Source: Sphingomonas sp. KRR8
Lineage (GTDB): Bacteria > Pseudomonadota > Alphaproteobacteria > Sphingomonadales > Sphingomonadaceae
Direction: 5' to 3'
Length of the DNA stretch: 64,000 nucleotides
Assembly: GCF_023559245.1 (NCBI RefSeq)
Contig: NZ_CP097462.1
Span: 186,001 to 250,000 of the forward strand
Shown: piece after piece, positions 27,659 through 36,973 of the stretch
Position numbering within the stretch: position 1 is the first letter of the stretch
How the letters are laid out: each line of letters starts with the position of its first letter
Translations under genes and position numbers: made by a program
The notes under the pieces: model-generated
Database searches by the model: none
The model's input: only the letters and a program-made list of their open reading frames with translations
Told to the model about the DNA's origin: nothing

Positions 27659-28270
27659 ATGAACAACCAGCAATCCCGGCACCGCATCGCCATCATTGTA
27701 GGATCGATTCGCGAGGGGTCGCTGAACCGCAAGCTTGCGCAAGCCATCTGCGGGAGCGTGCCGCGCAGCCTGGATTGCCAAATGCTGACGATCCACGATC
27801 TGCCCCTTTACGATCCCGACCTCGACCGAGATCCGCCCGCGCCTTACACCCGCTTCCGGCAAGAGCTTGCGGCCTGTGACGGCGTGCTGTTCGTCACGCC
27901 CGAGTACAACCGCGGAGTGCCGTCCGCCCTCAAGAATGCGATCGACGTCGGATCGCGACCGTATGGAAGAAGCGCGTGGGCGAAGAAGCCCGCTGCCGTG
28001 ATTACGGCATCACCGGGTGCGATTGGTGGCTTCGGCTGCAATCACCAGCTGCGGCAGAGTTGCGTCTTTCTCGACATGCCCGTCATGCAGCAGCCGGAGG
28101 CCTACATTGGCGGCATATCCGATGAGAAATTCGGCCCTGACGGCGCGATCACGGACGAATCGCTCGCCAATCTCATCGGCACCATCGGCGAGGCCTTCGC
28201 CGCCTGGGTGCAGCTGATTCACGCCGGCCGCGCCGCGCTGCAGCCCGATCCAAGCGGAAGCGGTGCTTGA
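27659..28270 (+). CDS. NADPH-dependent FMN reductase (ChrR/YieF-like)
   Basis: A 203-residue flavodoxin-fold quinone or chromate reductase. The FMN phosphate loop GSIREGSLNRKL is at 15-26 and the PEYN motif at 81-84, followed by PSALKNAID. GAGGAAGG lies 7 bases before the ATG at 27659; upstream open frame is not family-like. It ends with no gap against the convergent dcd gene. It probably carries out two-electron reduction of quinones in the cytosol. Confidence 0.9.
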   Translation: MNNQQSRHRIAIIVGSIREGSLNRKLAQAICGSVPRSLDCQMLTIHDLPLYDPDLDRDPPAPYTRFRQELAACDGVLFVTPEYNRGVPSALKNAIDVGSRPYGRSAWAKKPAAVITASPGAIGGFGCNHQLRQSCVFLDMPVMQQPEAYIGGISDEKFGPDGAITDESLANLIGTIGEAFAAWVQLIHAGRAALQPDPSGSGA

Positions 28271-28825
28271 TCAGAGCTTCGGCAGCGTTACCCCGCGCTG
28301 GCCCATATATTTGCCTGCCCGGTCGGCGTAGCTGACTTCGCACGGACCTTCGCCACGGAGAAAAAGAAACTGGCAGGCGCCCTCGTCCGCATAAATCTTG
28401 GCGGGGAGGGGCGTCGTATTGCTGAACTCCAGCGTGACATGGCCTTCCCAGCCCGGTTCCAGCGGGGTGACGTTCACGATGATGCCACAGCGGGCGTAGG
28501 TCGATTTGCCCAGGCAGATCACCAGTACGTCGCGGGGAACGCGGAAATATTCCACCGTCCTGGCTAGCGCGAAGCTGTTGGGTGGGATGATGCAGACCTT
28601 GGTCTGGCGATCGACGAAGCTGTTGCCGGCGAAATCCTTGGGATCGACCAGCGCATTGTCGACATTGGTGAAGATTTTGAACTCGTCGGCCACGCGGGCG
28701 TCATAGCCGTAGCTCGACAGGCCGTAACTGATACAGCCATCGCGGCGCTGGGCCTCGACGAACGGTTCAATCATGCCGTGTTCAAGCGCTTGCTCGCGGA
28801 TCCAGCGGTCGGGAAGAATGCTCAT
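28271..28825 (-). CDS. dcd: dCTP deaminase
   Basis: A 184-residue enzyme deaminating dCTP to dUTP. Conserved motifs are [14 protein letters not shown] (37-50), [10 protein letters not shown] (105-114) and [10 protein letters not shown] with the catalytic glutamate E133. The length matches the family. The gene is monocistronic here and convergent with the FMN reductase. Confidence 0.97.
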   Translation of the reverse strand: MSILPDRWIREQALEHGMIEPFVEAQRRDGCISYGLSSYGYDARVADEFKIFTNVDNALVDPKDFAGNSFVDRQTKVCIIPPNSFALARTVEYFRVPRDVLVICLGKSTYARCGIIVNVTPLEPGWEGHVTLEFSNTTPLPAKIYADEGACQFLFLRGEGPCEVSYADRAGKYMGQRGVTLPKL

Positions 28826-28970
28826 GGCGTGGTCTTAGACGCGCGCCCAACCGTTCGTCGATTCACCAGGCGCGGATTTCCCCAGCGGAGACGCACTTGT
28901 CCACAAAGCGTCCACCGCTATTCGGAGCAGGCATCTTCACGTGCCTTGGGCGGAGGCATAGAAGCGCGCC

Positions 28971-30488
28971 ATGGCCGAAATTCTCCGACATCCCGGTGCT
29001 GGCACCGAAGCTCCCGCGCCGCCCGCGCTGCCGCAGAACATCGAGGCTGAAGCCGCGCTGCTAGGCGCGATGATGCTCGATAACCGGCTGGTCGAGGACG
29101 TGCAGCTGAAGCTGCGGGCCGACCACTTCTTCGAGCCGCTGCATGGCCGCATCTACGACGGTATTCTGCGGCTGACCGACCGCAACATGGTCGCCAACCC
29201 TGTCACGTTGCGCCCGCTGTTCGAAGCGGACGAAGCGATGAAGGAAGTAGGTGGTCCCGGCTACCTTGCCCAGCTTACGGGCTCGGGCGCGGCGATCATC
29301 GGCGCGCGCGATTTCGCCCAGCAGATATATGACCTTGCATTGCTCAGAAGCCTGATCTCGGTTGGCCGAGGGATGGTCGAGGTCGCGCTCGACACCAGCG
29401 AGGACGTAGTACCCCTCGAGCAGATCGAGCGGGCCGAGACCGAACTCTACAAGGTCGCCGAGCAGGGTGGGGGCGAGGGCAAGGTCAAGGCCTTCGCCGA
29501 AGCCTCGACGATTGCCCTGCGGACGGTCGAAAAGGCGCTGCAGTCGGGTGGGCACCTGTCGGGCATCACCACTGGCCTCGACAGTCTCAATGCCAAGATC
29601 GGCGGCATGCACTCGAGCGATCTGATGATCCTCGCCGGTCGACCGGGCATGGGGAAGACCTCGCTTGCCACCAACATCGCCTTCGCCGCCGCGCAGCGCT
29701 GGCTGCGCGACCAGGAGGACGGGATCGAGCCAGAGAAGTCGGTGGGTGCGCCAACCGCTTTCTTCAGCCTCGAAATGAGCGCCGACCAGCTCGCCACGCG
29801 TGTGCTGGCTGAGCAGTCGGGGATCAGCTCCGAGAACCTCCGCATGGGCAAGATCAGCACTGCCGAGTTCCACAAGCTCGCCCGTGCCGCCGCCGAGCTT
29901 CAGTCGCTGCCGCTCTACATCGACGATACGCCCGGCCTGACCATTGCCGCGCTGCGGGCGCGGGCTCGTCGCTTGAAGCGGCAGAAGGGCATCCGCTTCG
30001 TGGTCGTCGACTATCTGCAGCTGCTGTCGGGCACCGGACGGGGCGGCACCGACAATCGCGTGCAGGAGATTTCGGAGATCAGCCGCGGACTCAAGCAACT
30101 CGCCAAGGAACTGGACGTGCCGGTGCTTGCGCTGTCGCAGCTGAGCCGTGCGGTCGAGCAGCGCGAGGACAAGCGCCCGCAGCTCTCGGACCTGCGTGAG
30201 TCCGGCTCGATCGAGCAGGACGCGGACATGGTCTGGTTCGTGTTCCGCGAGGATTATTATCTGAACGCCAAGGAGCCGAAGATCCCGGTCGACGGCGATG
30301 ATCCCAAGATTTTCGAGCAGCACGACCAGTGGCAGCGCGACATGGAGCGGGTCTACGGCCTGGCCGAAGTCATCGTCGCCAAGCAGCGCCATGGTTCGAC
30401 CGGCAAGGTGCGCATGAAGTTCGACAGCCGGGTCACCCGCTTCAGCGATCTCGCCGAAGATCATTATCTGCCGGACATGGACGACTAG
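28971..30488 (+). CDS. dnaB: Replicative DNA helicase DnaB
   Basis: A 505-residue hexameric helicase. The N-terminal domain (PQNIEAEAALLGAMM, 21-35) is followed by the linker and a RecA-type ATPase with Walker A GRPGMGKTS (223-231), FFSLEMS, and Walker B VVDYLQLL. An insertion after the Walker A helix (about 241-258, RDQEDGIEPEKS) is typical of alphaproteobacterial DnaB. The ATG at 28971 is chosen by homology. Confidence 0.97.
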   Translation: MAEILRHPGAGTEAPAPPALPQNIEAEAALLGAMMLDNRLVEDVQLKLRADHFFEPLHGRIYDGILRLTDRNMVANPVTLRPLFEADEAMKEVGGPGYLAQLTGSGAAIIGARDFAQQIYDLALLRSLISVGRGMVEVALDTSEDVVPLEQIERAETELYKVAEQGGGEGKVKAFAEASTIALRTVEKALQSGGHLSGITTGLDSLNAKIGGMHSSDLMILAGRPGMGKTSLATNIAFAAAQRWLRDQEDGIEPEKSVGAPTAFFSLEMSADQLATRVLAEQSGISSENLRMGKISTAEFHKLARAAAELQSLPLYIDDTPGLTIAALRARARRLKRQKGIRFVVVDYLQLLSGTGRGGTDNRVQEISEISRGLKQLAKELDVPVLALSQLSRAVEQREDKRPQLSDLRESGSIEQDADMVWFVFREDYYLNAKEPKIPVDGDDPKIFEQHDQWQRDMERVYGLAEVIVAKQRHGSTGKVRMKFDSRVTRFSDLAEDHYLPDMDD

Positions 30489-30505
30489 ATCCCGGGGGTG
30501 GGGCA

Positions 30506-30538
30506 GGGCGGACCGGGGCGCGAGCCGCCGGTCCGCCC
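30506..30538. terminator. Bidirectional hairpin between dnaB and astD
   Basis: A perfect 11-bp inverted repeat (GGGCGGACCGG / CCGGTCCGCCC) with an 11-base loop lies between the convergent stops of dnaB and astD. Its position and symmetry fit a shared terminator. On the plus strand it is followed by a short pyrimidine-containing stretch rather than a long T-run. Confidence 0.7.
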
Positions 30539-30544
30539 CAGGCT

Positions 30545-31969
30545 TTAGCGGTCGCCGACCGGCGGACGGAGACCCTGCGCGATGCTGGCGCGGGCGATTT
30601 CTGCTTCGCTGCTGGTGACCGGATAGGCGCAGTAATCCGCGGCGTAAAAGGCACTTGGGCGGTGATTGCCGGACAGCCCGACGCCGCCGAACGGGGCGGT
30701 GGAGGGCGCACCGTTGGTTGGCTTGTTCCAGTTGATGACGCCCGCCCGGACGTGCGCCCAGAACTGGTCATATTGCTTGGGTGAACCACCGATCAGGCTG
30801 GCGGCGAGGCCAAAGCGCGTGTTGTTGGCCTCTGCGATCGCGGTTTCAAAGTCGGCGACCCGGATGATCTGCAGCACCGGTCCGAACAGCTCCTCGTCCG
30901 GGCGGTTCTGTACGGCCGTGACGTCGATCACCCCGGGGGTGAGGAATGGCAGGTCCGGGTTCGTCCGGTCGAGCCGGCGGATGACCTTGCCGCCCTTGAT
31001 GATGAGGCCCAGGAACTGTTCCTGCAGATGATCGGCGGCGCCGTTGTCGATCACCGGACCCATGAAGGGCACGGGTTCGGCATGCGGCTGGTCAACGATG
31101 ATCCGGTCAACCAGCTTGAGGGTTGCGGCGAGCAGCTTGTCGCTGTCCTGCTCCGACACGATGAGGCGGCGGGCCGCGGTGCAGCGCTGTCCCGCCGACA
31201 GGAAAGCCGATTGGACGATCATGGCCGCGGCGGATTCGACATCCTTGGCGTTCCACACGACCAGGGGATTGTTGCCGCCCAGTTCCAGCGCAAGTATCTT
31301 GTGCGGCATGTCGGCGAACTGGCGATGAAGCGCCTGACCCGCCCGGGCGGAGCCGGTAAATAGCAGTCCGTCGATGCCGTCCTCGGCAGCCAGCGCGCGG
31401 CCTTCTTCGGGACCGCCGATCACCAGCCGGGCGACACCCTCCGGCACACCGGCTTCATGCAGATAATCGATCAGCCTGGCGCCGACGGCCGGCGTCTTTT
31501 CCGACGGCTTGAATACCACGGCGTTGCCCGCCAGCAGTGCAGGCACGATGTGGCCGTTGGGCAGGTGGGCCGGGAAGTTGTAGGGTCCGAGCACCGCCAG
31601 CACGCCGTGCGGCTTGTGGCGGACCGCGACCTTCGCTCCAAGGGCGCCTTCCGACCTCAGGTTGGGCGTACGCTCGGCATAGGCGTTGATCGAGATGTCG
31701 ACCTTGTTGACGACCGACTGAACCTCCGTCGCGGCTTCCCACAACGGCTTGCCGGTTTCGCGCGCAATCAGGTCCGCGAAGGCGTCGGCATTGCTCCGCA
31801 CGACATTGGCGAAGCGGCGCAGCGTCTCGCTCCGGTAGGCGACGGATCGTTCGGCCCACTCGGCCAGTGCCTCGCGAGCAATGGCCACCTCCTGGCCCGG
31901 GTTGCCGACAGGTCCCGACCAGAGTTCGGCTCCGGTCGCGGGCTCGGTGGAAACGAGAAGGTCAGTCAT
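30545..31969 (-). CDS. astD: N-succinylglutamate 5-semialdehyde dehydrogenase
   Basis: A 474-residue aldehyde dehydrogenase of the arginine succinyltransferase pathway, oxidising succinylglutamate semialdehyde to succinylglutamate. Visible motifs are GPYNFPAHLPNGHI (128-141), E229 in LELGGNNPL, catalytic C263 in SAGQRCTAARR, and the AstD-like C-terminus GNHRPSAFYAADYCAYPV. The astB gene is at the far end of the window, so the pathway genes are not contiguous. Confidence 0.93.
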   Translation of the reverse strand: MTDLLVSTEPATGAELWSGPVGNPGQEVAIAREALAEWAERSVAYRSETLRRFANVVRSNADAFADLIARETGKPLWEAATEVQSVVNKVDISINAYAERTPNLRSEGALGAKVAVRHKPHGVLAVLGPYNFPAHLPNGHIVPALLAGNAVVFKPSEKTPAVGARLIDYLHEAGVPEGVARLVIGGPEEGRALAAEDGIDGLLFTGSARAGQALHRQFADMPHKILALELGGNNPLVVWNAKDVESAAAMIVQSAFLSAGQRCTAARRLIVSEQDSDKLLAATLKLVDRIIVDQPHAEPVPFMGPVIDNGAADHLQEQFLGLIIKGGKVIRRLDRTNPDLPFLTPGVIDVTAVQNRPDEELFGPVLQIIRVADFETAIAEANNTRFGLAASLIGGSPKQYDQFWAHVRAGVINWNKPTNGAPSTAPFGGVGLSGNHRPSAFYAADYCAYPVTSSEAEIARASIAQGLRPPVGDR

Positions 31970-32002
31970 TGCGGGCCCGTGTCGAGCAAGAGGACAGGCC
32001 GG

Positions 32003-33349
32003 TCAAGCGCCGCTCCCCATCGCTTCTCCCATTCGGCGGATGGCAGCGACTTTGCGGTTCATTTCGGACCAGTCATCGGCTTTCGCGATCGGCTCCCAGA
32101 TCGCCTCGACCTCGTCGATCAGCATCGAACATGGCGCGTCGTCCTGCCAGTAGGGGTGGGTTTGCGGTGTGAGGCGAGGTTGTAGAAGGTCAATGAGTGC
32201 ATCGGAGGTGCCTGCCGGGCGTCGTCCGGCACGCAAGTCGAAGAAGAAGCGATCGATCCCGATCTCCTGCTTGCCCAATTCGGCGACAATCGCCCGGGCA
32301 AGCGCGCGGTCCTCGTCGGCATCGCCGGGAGCAACGCCCAGCCGCTTCAGCAAGGCCGCGACGAGCGCCAGGTGGAAGCGCTCGCCCCAACCTTGCAGCA
32401 GCGCCGATAAGGCTGGTGGATCGGCGATTAGCGCCAAGCACCCCGCGAGTTGGGCGAGGTTCCACTGGATCGCCTCGGGCTGCCGCCCAAAGGCGTAGAG
32501 GCCCGAATGATCAAAGTAGGCGGCCGTGAACTGCGGATCCCAGGTCGGCGCAAAACGCCATGGGCCGTAGTCGAAGCTTTCGCCGGTCACATTAATGTTG
32601 TCGGTATTGAGGACCCCGTGGACAAAGCCGGCGGCCATGTAGCTGGCGGCAAGTTCGGCGGTGGCCTGACTGACCCGCTCGAGCAGCTGGACGGCGCCGG
32701 CGTCGGGATCGTCGCCGAACAGGTGCTCGAGACAGTAGCGGACGAGGCTTTCCATGTTCTCGACTTCCTCGAAGAAGGCGAGCCGTTGAAAGGAGCCAAT
32801 GCGGATGTGCCCGTGGCTAAGCCGGGTCAGCACGGCCGAGCGGGTGGGCGAGGGTTCATCGCCACGGACGAGGTCCTCACCAGTTTCGAAGACGGCGAAG
32901 GTGCGACTGGTGTTCACTCCCAAAGCTGCAAGCATCTTGGTCGCCAGTACCTCGCGCACCGCCCCCTTGAGGGTCAGGCGTCCGTCGGCAGTGCGGCTGT
33001 ACGGCGTCTGGCCGCTGCCCTTGGTGGCAAGGTCGAGCAGCCGGTCACGGTCGTCACGAAGTTGGGCGAAGAGGAAGCCGCGTCCATCGCCGAGGTCGGG
33101 ATTGTAGGAGCGGAACTGGTGTCCATGATAGCGGAGCGCCAGTGGCTCCGGGAGGTTGTCGGCAAGCGGCTCGAAGCGGTGGAAGTGCGCTTCCCAGTCC
33201 ACCTTTTCCAGACCGACCGTTGCCGCCGCGCGGCTATTCAGGAAACGCGGAATGGCTGCCGGAAAGACTGCCGGAGCGACAGGATCATAGAAGGCCTCTC
33301 CGAGTTCCAGGATGCGAGGGTCTGGCCGATAGGCTTGCGTTCGGGTCAT
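32003..33349 (-). CDS. selO: Protein adenylyltransferase SelO (YdiU)
   Basis: A 448-residue pseudokinase-fold enzyme that transfers AMP to Ser, Thr or Tyr on proteins. Motifs include YHGHQF (74-79), LGDGRG (86-91), K110-GSGQTPYSR, the LKGAVREVL helix, and NTDNINVTGESFDYGP with D250, N251 and D260. It is shorter than E. coli SelO at the C-terminus and lacks the terminal cysteine-rich tail. It is transcribed with astD, 33 bases away. Confidence 0.94.
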   Translation of the reverse strand: MTRTQAYRPDPRILELGEAFYDPVAPAVFPAAIPRFLNSRAAATVGLEKVDWEAHFHRFEPLADNLPEPLALRYHGHQFRSYNPDLGDGRGFLFAQLRDDRDRLLDLATKGSGQTPYSRTADGRLTLKGAVREVLATKMLAALGVNTSRTFAVFETGEDLVRGDEPSPTRSAVLTRLSHGHIRIGSFQRLAFFEEVENMESLVRYCLEHLFGDDPDAGAVQLLERVSQATAELAASYMAAGFVHGVLNTDNINVTGESFDYGPWRFAPTWDPQFTAAYFDHSGLYAFGRQPEAIQWNLAQLAGCLALIADPPALSALLQGWGERFHLALVAALLKRLGVAPGDADEDRALARAIVAELGKQEIGIDRFFFDLRAGRRPAGTSDALIDLLQPRLTPQTHPYWQDDAPCSMLIDEVEAIWEPIAKADDWSEMNRKVAAIRRMGEAMGSGA

Positions 33350-33390
33350 ATGGTCCGGATAGGAGAAGGGGAACAGGCAAGGGAGGTCAT

Positions 33391-34254
33391 GTGGCCGCTT
33401 TCGAGGACCGCTACTACAACAGCGCGGACGGCGTGCGGCTCCATTATCGCGATTATGCGGGGGGTGAGCCCGAACAGCCGCCGATTATCTGCCTGCCAGG
33501 CCTGACGCGCAATGCGCGCGACTTCGAGCCCGTGGCCGACCGCTTCGCGGGAGAGTGGCGGGTGATCGCGCTGGACTTTCGCGGGCGTGGGCTGAGCGAC
33601 CCTGATCCGCAGCCGGGCCGCTACCTTCCGCCCACCTATGCCCGCGACGTGTTGAAGCTGCTCGATCAGCTCGGCATTGCGGACGCGGTGTTTGTCGGAA
33701 CCTCGCTTGGCGGGCTCACCACGATGCTGATCTCGGCGATGGAAGAGGAACGGATCGCCGGCGCGTTGATCAACGACATCGGTCCGGAGGTCTCGCCAGC
33801 AGGGATCGAGCGGATCAAGGGCTATGTCGGGAAGCCGACCAGTTGGCCGGACTTTGCAGCCGCCGGTGCTGCGTTCGCCGACCGCGCCGGCGACGTTTAT
33901 CCGGATTGGGCGCCGGCGAATTGGGAGCGGTTCGCTCGCCGCTGCTGCCGGGAAGAGAATGGCAAGGTCGTACTCGACTATGACATGGCGATCGCCCAGC
34001 CGTTTACCGCAGCCAACGAAGCGGTGCAGCCCGACCTCTGGCCGCTGATCGACAATCTAAAGGGAAAGCCGGTTGTCATCCTGCGCGGTGAGCTTTCTGA
34101 CCTATTCAGTGCCGAAACCGCTACCAAAATGGTCGAGGTGCTCGGCCCAAGCGCCGAGCTGGTGACGATCGAGCGCGTCGGCCATGCGCCGAGCTTCGAT
34201 GAACCAGCGTCCATCGCCGCTGTCGAGCGCTTGCTGGCGCGCGTCCCCCGCTAG
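33391..34254 (+). CDS. Alpha/beta hydrolase
   Basis: A 287-residue alpha/beta-fold hydrolase. The oxyanion region is PGLTRNARDFEPVA, DFRGRGLSDPDP follows, and the nucleophile elbow is GTSLGG (103-108, S105). A terminal VGHAPSFDEP supplies the catalytic histidine. GGGAGG precedes the GTG start at 33391; the longer upstream frame runs antisense over selO. It ends 4 bases into the convergent SCO gene. The substrate is unknown. Confidence 0.88.
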   Translation: MAAFEDRYYNSADGVRLHYRDYAGGEPEQPPIICLPGLTRNARDFEPVADRFAGEWRVIALDFRGRGLSDPDPQPGRYLPPTYARDVLKLLDQLGIADAVFVGTSLGGLTTMLISAMEEERIAGALINDIGPEVSPAGIERIKGYVGKPTSWPDFAAAGAAFADRAGDVYPDWAPANWERFARRCCREENGKVVLDYDMAIAQPFTAANEAVQPDLWPLIDNLKGKPVVILRGELSDLFSAETATKMVEVLGPSAELVTIERVGHAPSFDEPASIAAVERLLARVPR

Positions 34255-34913
34255 GCCGTTATTCGCTTGAGCTTGGCAATGGCGGCCTCGTCGCCTTCCT
34301 CCTGGGCGATTGTGGCGACGAACTTGCCGTCGCGGCCGAACAGCAGTGCGGCCGCGCCATGGTCCATGGTGTAGCCGTCAGGTGCGCTCGCATCGGGAAC
34401 CTTCGCCTCATAGATCGCGTGCTGTTTCGCGACCTGATCGATCTGTGCGCGGGTTCCGGTCAGGCCGATGATCGGGCTGTTGAACAGCTTGGCATAACTG
34501 CCGACGGCCTCGGGCGTGTCGCGTTCGGGATCGACGGTGACGAAGACGATCTGGAACGGCGTTTCCCCCTTGCCGAGCTGCTGGCGCAAGCGGACCAGCC
34601 GGGCCAGGGTGTTCGGGCAGACGTCCGGACAGTGGGTGAAGCCAAAGAACATGACGTACGGCGTGCCCGCGAGACTTGCGGAGGAGAACGGCTTGCCGTC
34701 AGCGCCTGTCAGGGTGAACGGGCCACCAAGTTGGAAGTTTGAAGAACCCGGATCGGCGCGCTGGGTCACCTCGCCTGAGGTCGAGACCACTGGCCTCAAC
34801 CAGAAGAATGCGAGCGCGAGAAGGGCGATCAGAACGATCGCCCAGACGATCAGCCGTACCCGCCGCAGATTGCTGTGCCCCGCTGGCGGATCAGTGTCCA
34901 TGGGGTTGGTCAT
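34251..34913 (-). CDS. SCO1/SenC family copper protein
   Basis: A 220-residue protein with one N-terminal membrane anchor (about 20-38) and a periplasmic thioredoxin-fold domain. Copper ligands are C95 and C99 (CPDVC) and H185 (TMDHGAA). SCO proteins help assemble the CuA centre of cytochrome c oxidase. It overlaps the preceding PCu(A)C gene by 23 bases, a usual pairing for copper delivery. Confidence 0.94.
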   Translation of the reverse strand: MTNPMDTDPPAGHSNLRRVRLIVWAIVLIALLALAFFWLRPVVSTSGEVTQRADPGSSNFQLGGPFTLTGADGKPFSSASLAGTPYVMFFGFTHCPDVCPNTLARLVRLRQQLGKGETPFQIVFVTVDPERDTPEAVGSYAKLFNSPIIGLTGTRAQIDQVAKQHAIYEAKVPDASAPDGYTMDHGAAALLFGRDGKFVATIAQEEGDEAAIAKLKRITA

Positions 34914-35349
34914 ATGGCGCGTTCATCTGAATGGGCAGTCGAATTTGCCGCTCACCGCCATGCTCGAAAAGAACGGTCAGCGGGAGGGTGGCTCCGGTCC
35001 TCAGCGGATTCCTGAGCCCCATCAGCATGACGTGCAAGCCGCCCGGCGCCATGGCCAGCATCTTGCCCGCTGGCACAACAATCGAGCCGGCCGAACGCAT
35101 GCGAGCCACTCCGCCACTTATCTGTGAGCGGTGAACTCCGGCCATGTTTGCGGCCGGGCTGGAGACGCTAACCAGGCGGTCGGCGCCCGGACCGTAATTG
35201 CGAATGACGAGATAGGCAGCGGCGCTGCTTTGCCCATTAACGGTGGGACGAGCCCAGCCGCTGACCTGGACGCCCGTCGGTGCCATCGTGGCCGATGTAG
35301 CGGCCACGGCGGCAAGTGCGAGCAGGCATGGCTTCATCATGGCGCGCAT
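34891..35349 (-). CDS. PCu(A)C-type periplasmic copper chaperone
   Basis: A 152-residue exported protein with a short signal peptide. The Cu(I) site follows the family pattern H-x10-M-x21-H-x-M exactly: H73, M84, H106 and M108. It passes copper to SCO or CuA. The signal region has two possible ATG starts (residues 1 and 4). Translationally coupled to SCO. Confidence 0.93.
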   Translation of the reverse strand: MRAMMKPCLLALAAVAATSATMAPTGVQVSGWARPTVNGQSSAAAYLVIRNYGPGADRLVSVSSPAANMAGVHRSQISGGVARMRSAGSIVVPAGKMLAMAPGGLHVMLMGLRNPLRTGATLPLTVLFEHGGERQIRLPIQMNAPYDQPHGH

Positions 35350-35384
35350 GTAGGGGCGCCGACGTCGGACCGCCAGAGCACAGC

Positions 35385-35705
35385 TCAGTCTTCCGGTGCA
35401 ACGGTCACTGACAGCCCATCAAGTGATTGACGCACAATGATCTGGCACGACAGTCGACTGTTCGAACGGCGGACGTTTGTCGTGTCGAGGACCTCGTCTT
35501 CAAGCGGACTGACCGGCTCCAGCGCAGCCAGCCAGGGTTCGTCGACATAGACCTGGCAAGTGCCGCAGCTGCAGCAGCCGCCGCACAGCGCCAGTATCTC
35601 CTCGATGCCGGCGGCGCGGAGATTTTCCATCAGAGATCGGCCAGTCGTGGCGCTCACCTCCTTGCGGCGGCCGTCACGGGTAGTGACCTCAACGGTGATG
35701 ATCAT
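35385..35705 (-). CDS. 2Fe-2S ferredoxin, adrenodoxin type
   Basis: A 106-residue electron carrier. Cluster ligands are C41, C47, C50 and C87 (C-x5-C-x2-C-x36-C), the plant/adrenodoxin pattern. It starts 16 bases after the thiolase stop on the same strand. Redox partners are not encoded nearby except for oxidoreductases in general. Confidence 0.93.
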   Translation of the reverse strand: MIITVEVTTRDGRRKEVSATTGRSLMENLRAAGIEEILALCGGCCSCGTCQVYVDEPWLAALEPVSPLEDEVLDTTNVRRSNSRLSCQIIVRQSLDGLSVTVAPED

Positions 35706-35720
35706 GCGCCGTCGAACCGG

Positions 35721-36896
35721 TCAGAGTGCTTCGACGATGGTGACGTTCGCAATCCCGCCGCCTTCGCACATCGTCTGCAGGCCGAAGCGCTTGCCGTTCT
35801 TGCGCAGCGCATGGATCAGCGTAGTCATCAACTTGGTGCCAGAGGCGCCGAGGGGATGGCCGAGCGCGATGGCGCCGCCGTTGACGTTGAGCCTGGCCGG
35901 ATCGCCACCAATCTCGCGCAACCAGGCGAGAGGTACGGGCGCAAACGCCTCATTCACTTCGTAAAGATCAATATCCTCGATCCGCCGGCCAGACCGCTGC
36001 AATGCGCGGCGGGTGGCGGGGATTGGCTCCATCAGCATGATGACCGGATCGCCGGCGGTAACCGTAAGGTGATCGACGCGGGCGAGCGGGGTCAGGCCAT
36101 GTTCCTTGAGCGCCCGCTCGCTGACCACCATGACGCCGCTTGCGCCGTCGCAGATCTGGCTTGCATTGCCGGCGGTAATCACGCCGTCCGGCTTGATCGT
36201 CTTGAGCGAGGCCAGCCCCTCGGACGAAGCATCTGCGCGGACTCCTTCGTCACGAGTATGCTGGCGTTCAGTGCCGTCGTCGCCGCGCACCGTAAGCGGC
36301 ACGACCTCCTTCTCGAAGTCGCCCCGGTCGATCGCCGCCGCGCCGCGCCGATGACTCTCGAGTGCGAAAGCGTCGAGCTCTTCGCGGGTCATCCCGTAAT
36401 TACCGGCGATCATCTCGGCCCCGGTGAACTGACTGAACTCAGTAACGCCGTAGCGGTCCTTGATCGACTGCGGCCACGGGCCTATACCGATCCCTGCCTG
36501 CATCGGCAGGATGACAGGCAGGCCCATCGGGACGCGTGTCATGCTCTCGACACCGCAGGCAATGACAACGTCCTGAGTCCCGCTCATCACCGCCTGCGCG
36601 GCGAAGTGGAGCGACTGCTGCGAACTGCCGCACTGCCGGTCGATGCTGACGGCCGGAACGCTATCGGGCAGCTTGCTGGCCATCACCATGTTGCGGCCAA
36701 TGTGGAAGCTCTGCTCACCGATCTGGCCGACGCAGCCGGCGATGACGTCCTCGACCACAGCCGGGTCGATGCCTGACCTTTCGACGAGCGAGTTCAGCAC
36801 GGCTGCACCCAGGTCGGCCGGGTGCCAGTCCTTCAGCGCGCCGCCGCGCTTTCCTCCGGCGGTGCGGGCAGCGGCGACAATATAGGCTTCGGCCAT
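35721..36896 (-). CDS. Acetyl-CoA C-acyltransferase (thiolase)
   Basis: A 391-residue thiolase. Catalytic residues are C89 (DRQCGSSQQS), H347 (ALGHPLGASG) and C377 (MCEGGG). The NEAFAPVPLAW motif is present. The ATG at 36896 starts MAEAYIVAAARTAGG, matching the family; the frame extends upstream without homology. It probably acts in beta-oxidation or acetoacetyl-CoA metabolism. Confidence 0.94.
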   Translation of the reverse strand: MAEAYIVAAARTAGGKRGGALKDWHPADLGAAVLNSLVERSGIDPAVVEDVIAGCVGQIGEQSFHIGRNMVMASKLPDSVPAVSIDRQCGSSQQSLHFAAQAVMSGTQDVVIACGVESMTRVPMGLPVILPMQAGIGIGPWPQSIKDRYGVTEFSQFTGAEMIAGNYGMTREELDAFALESHRRGAAAIDRGDFEKEVVPLTVRGDDGTERQHTRDEGVRADASSEGLASLKTIKPDGVITAGNASQICDGASGVMVVSERALKEHGLTPLARVDHLTVTAGDPVIMLMEPIPATRRALQRSGRRIEDIDLYEVNEAFAPVPLAWLREIGGDPARLNVNGGAIALGHPLGASGTKLMTTLIHALRKNGKRFGLQTMCEGGGIANVTIVEAL

Positions 36897-36973
36897 GTGG
36901 TCAGGTCCTCGTGAACGATGAGCAGCAGACACATCGGTCAGCAGCGGTTTGCGCGCAAGGTCGGGAAGTCTGA

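Noticed and set aside
29061..30464. 467-codon open frame antisense to dnaB
   Set aside because: It is a GC-bias shadow of dnaB with no recognisable motifs.
32450..33505. 351-codon open frame antisense to selO
   Set aside because: No motifs; selO motifs are complete on the other strand.
35427..36776. 449-codon open frame antisense to ferredoxin and thiolase
   Set aside because: Both sense genes have intact active-site residues; the antisense frame does not.
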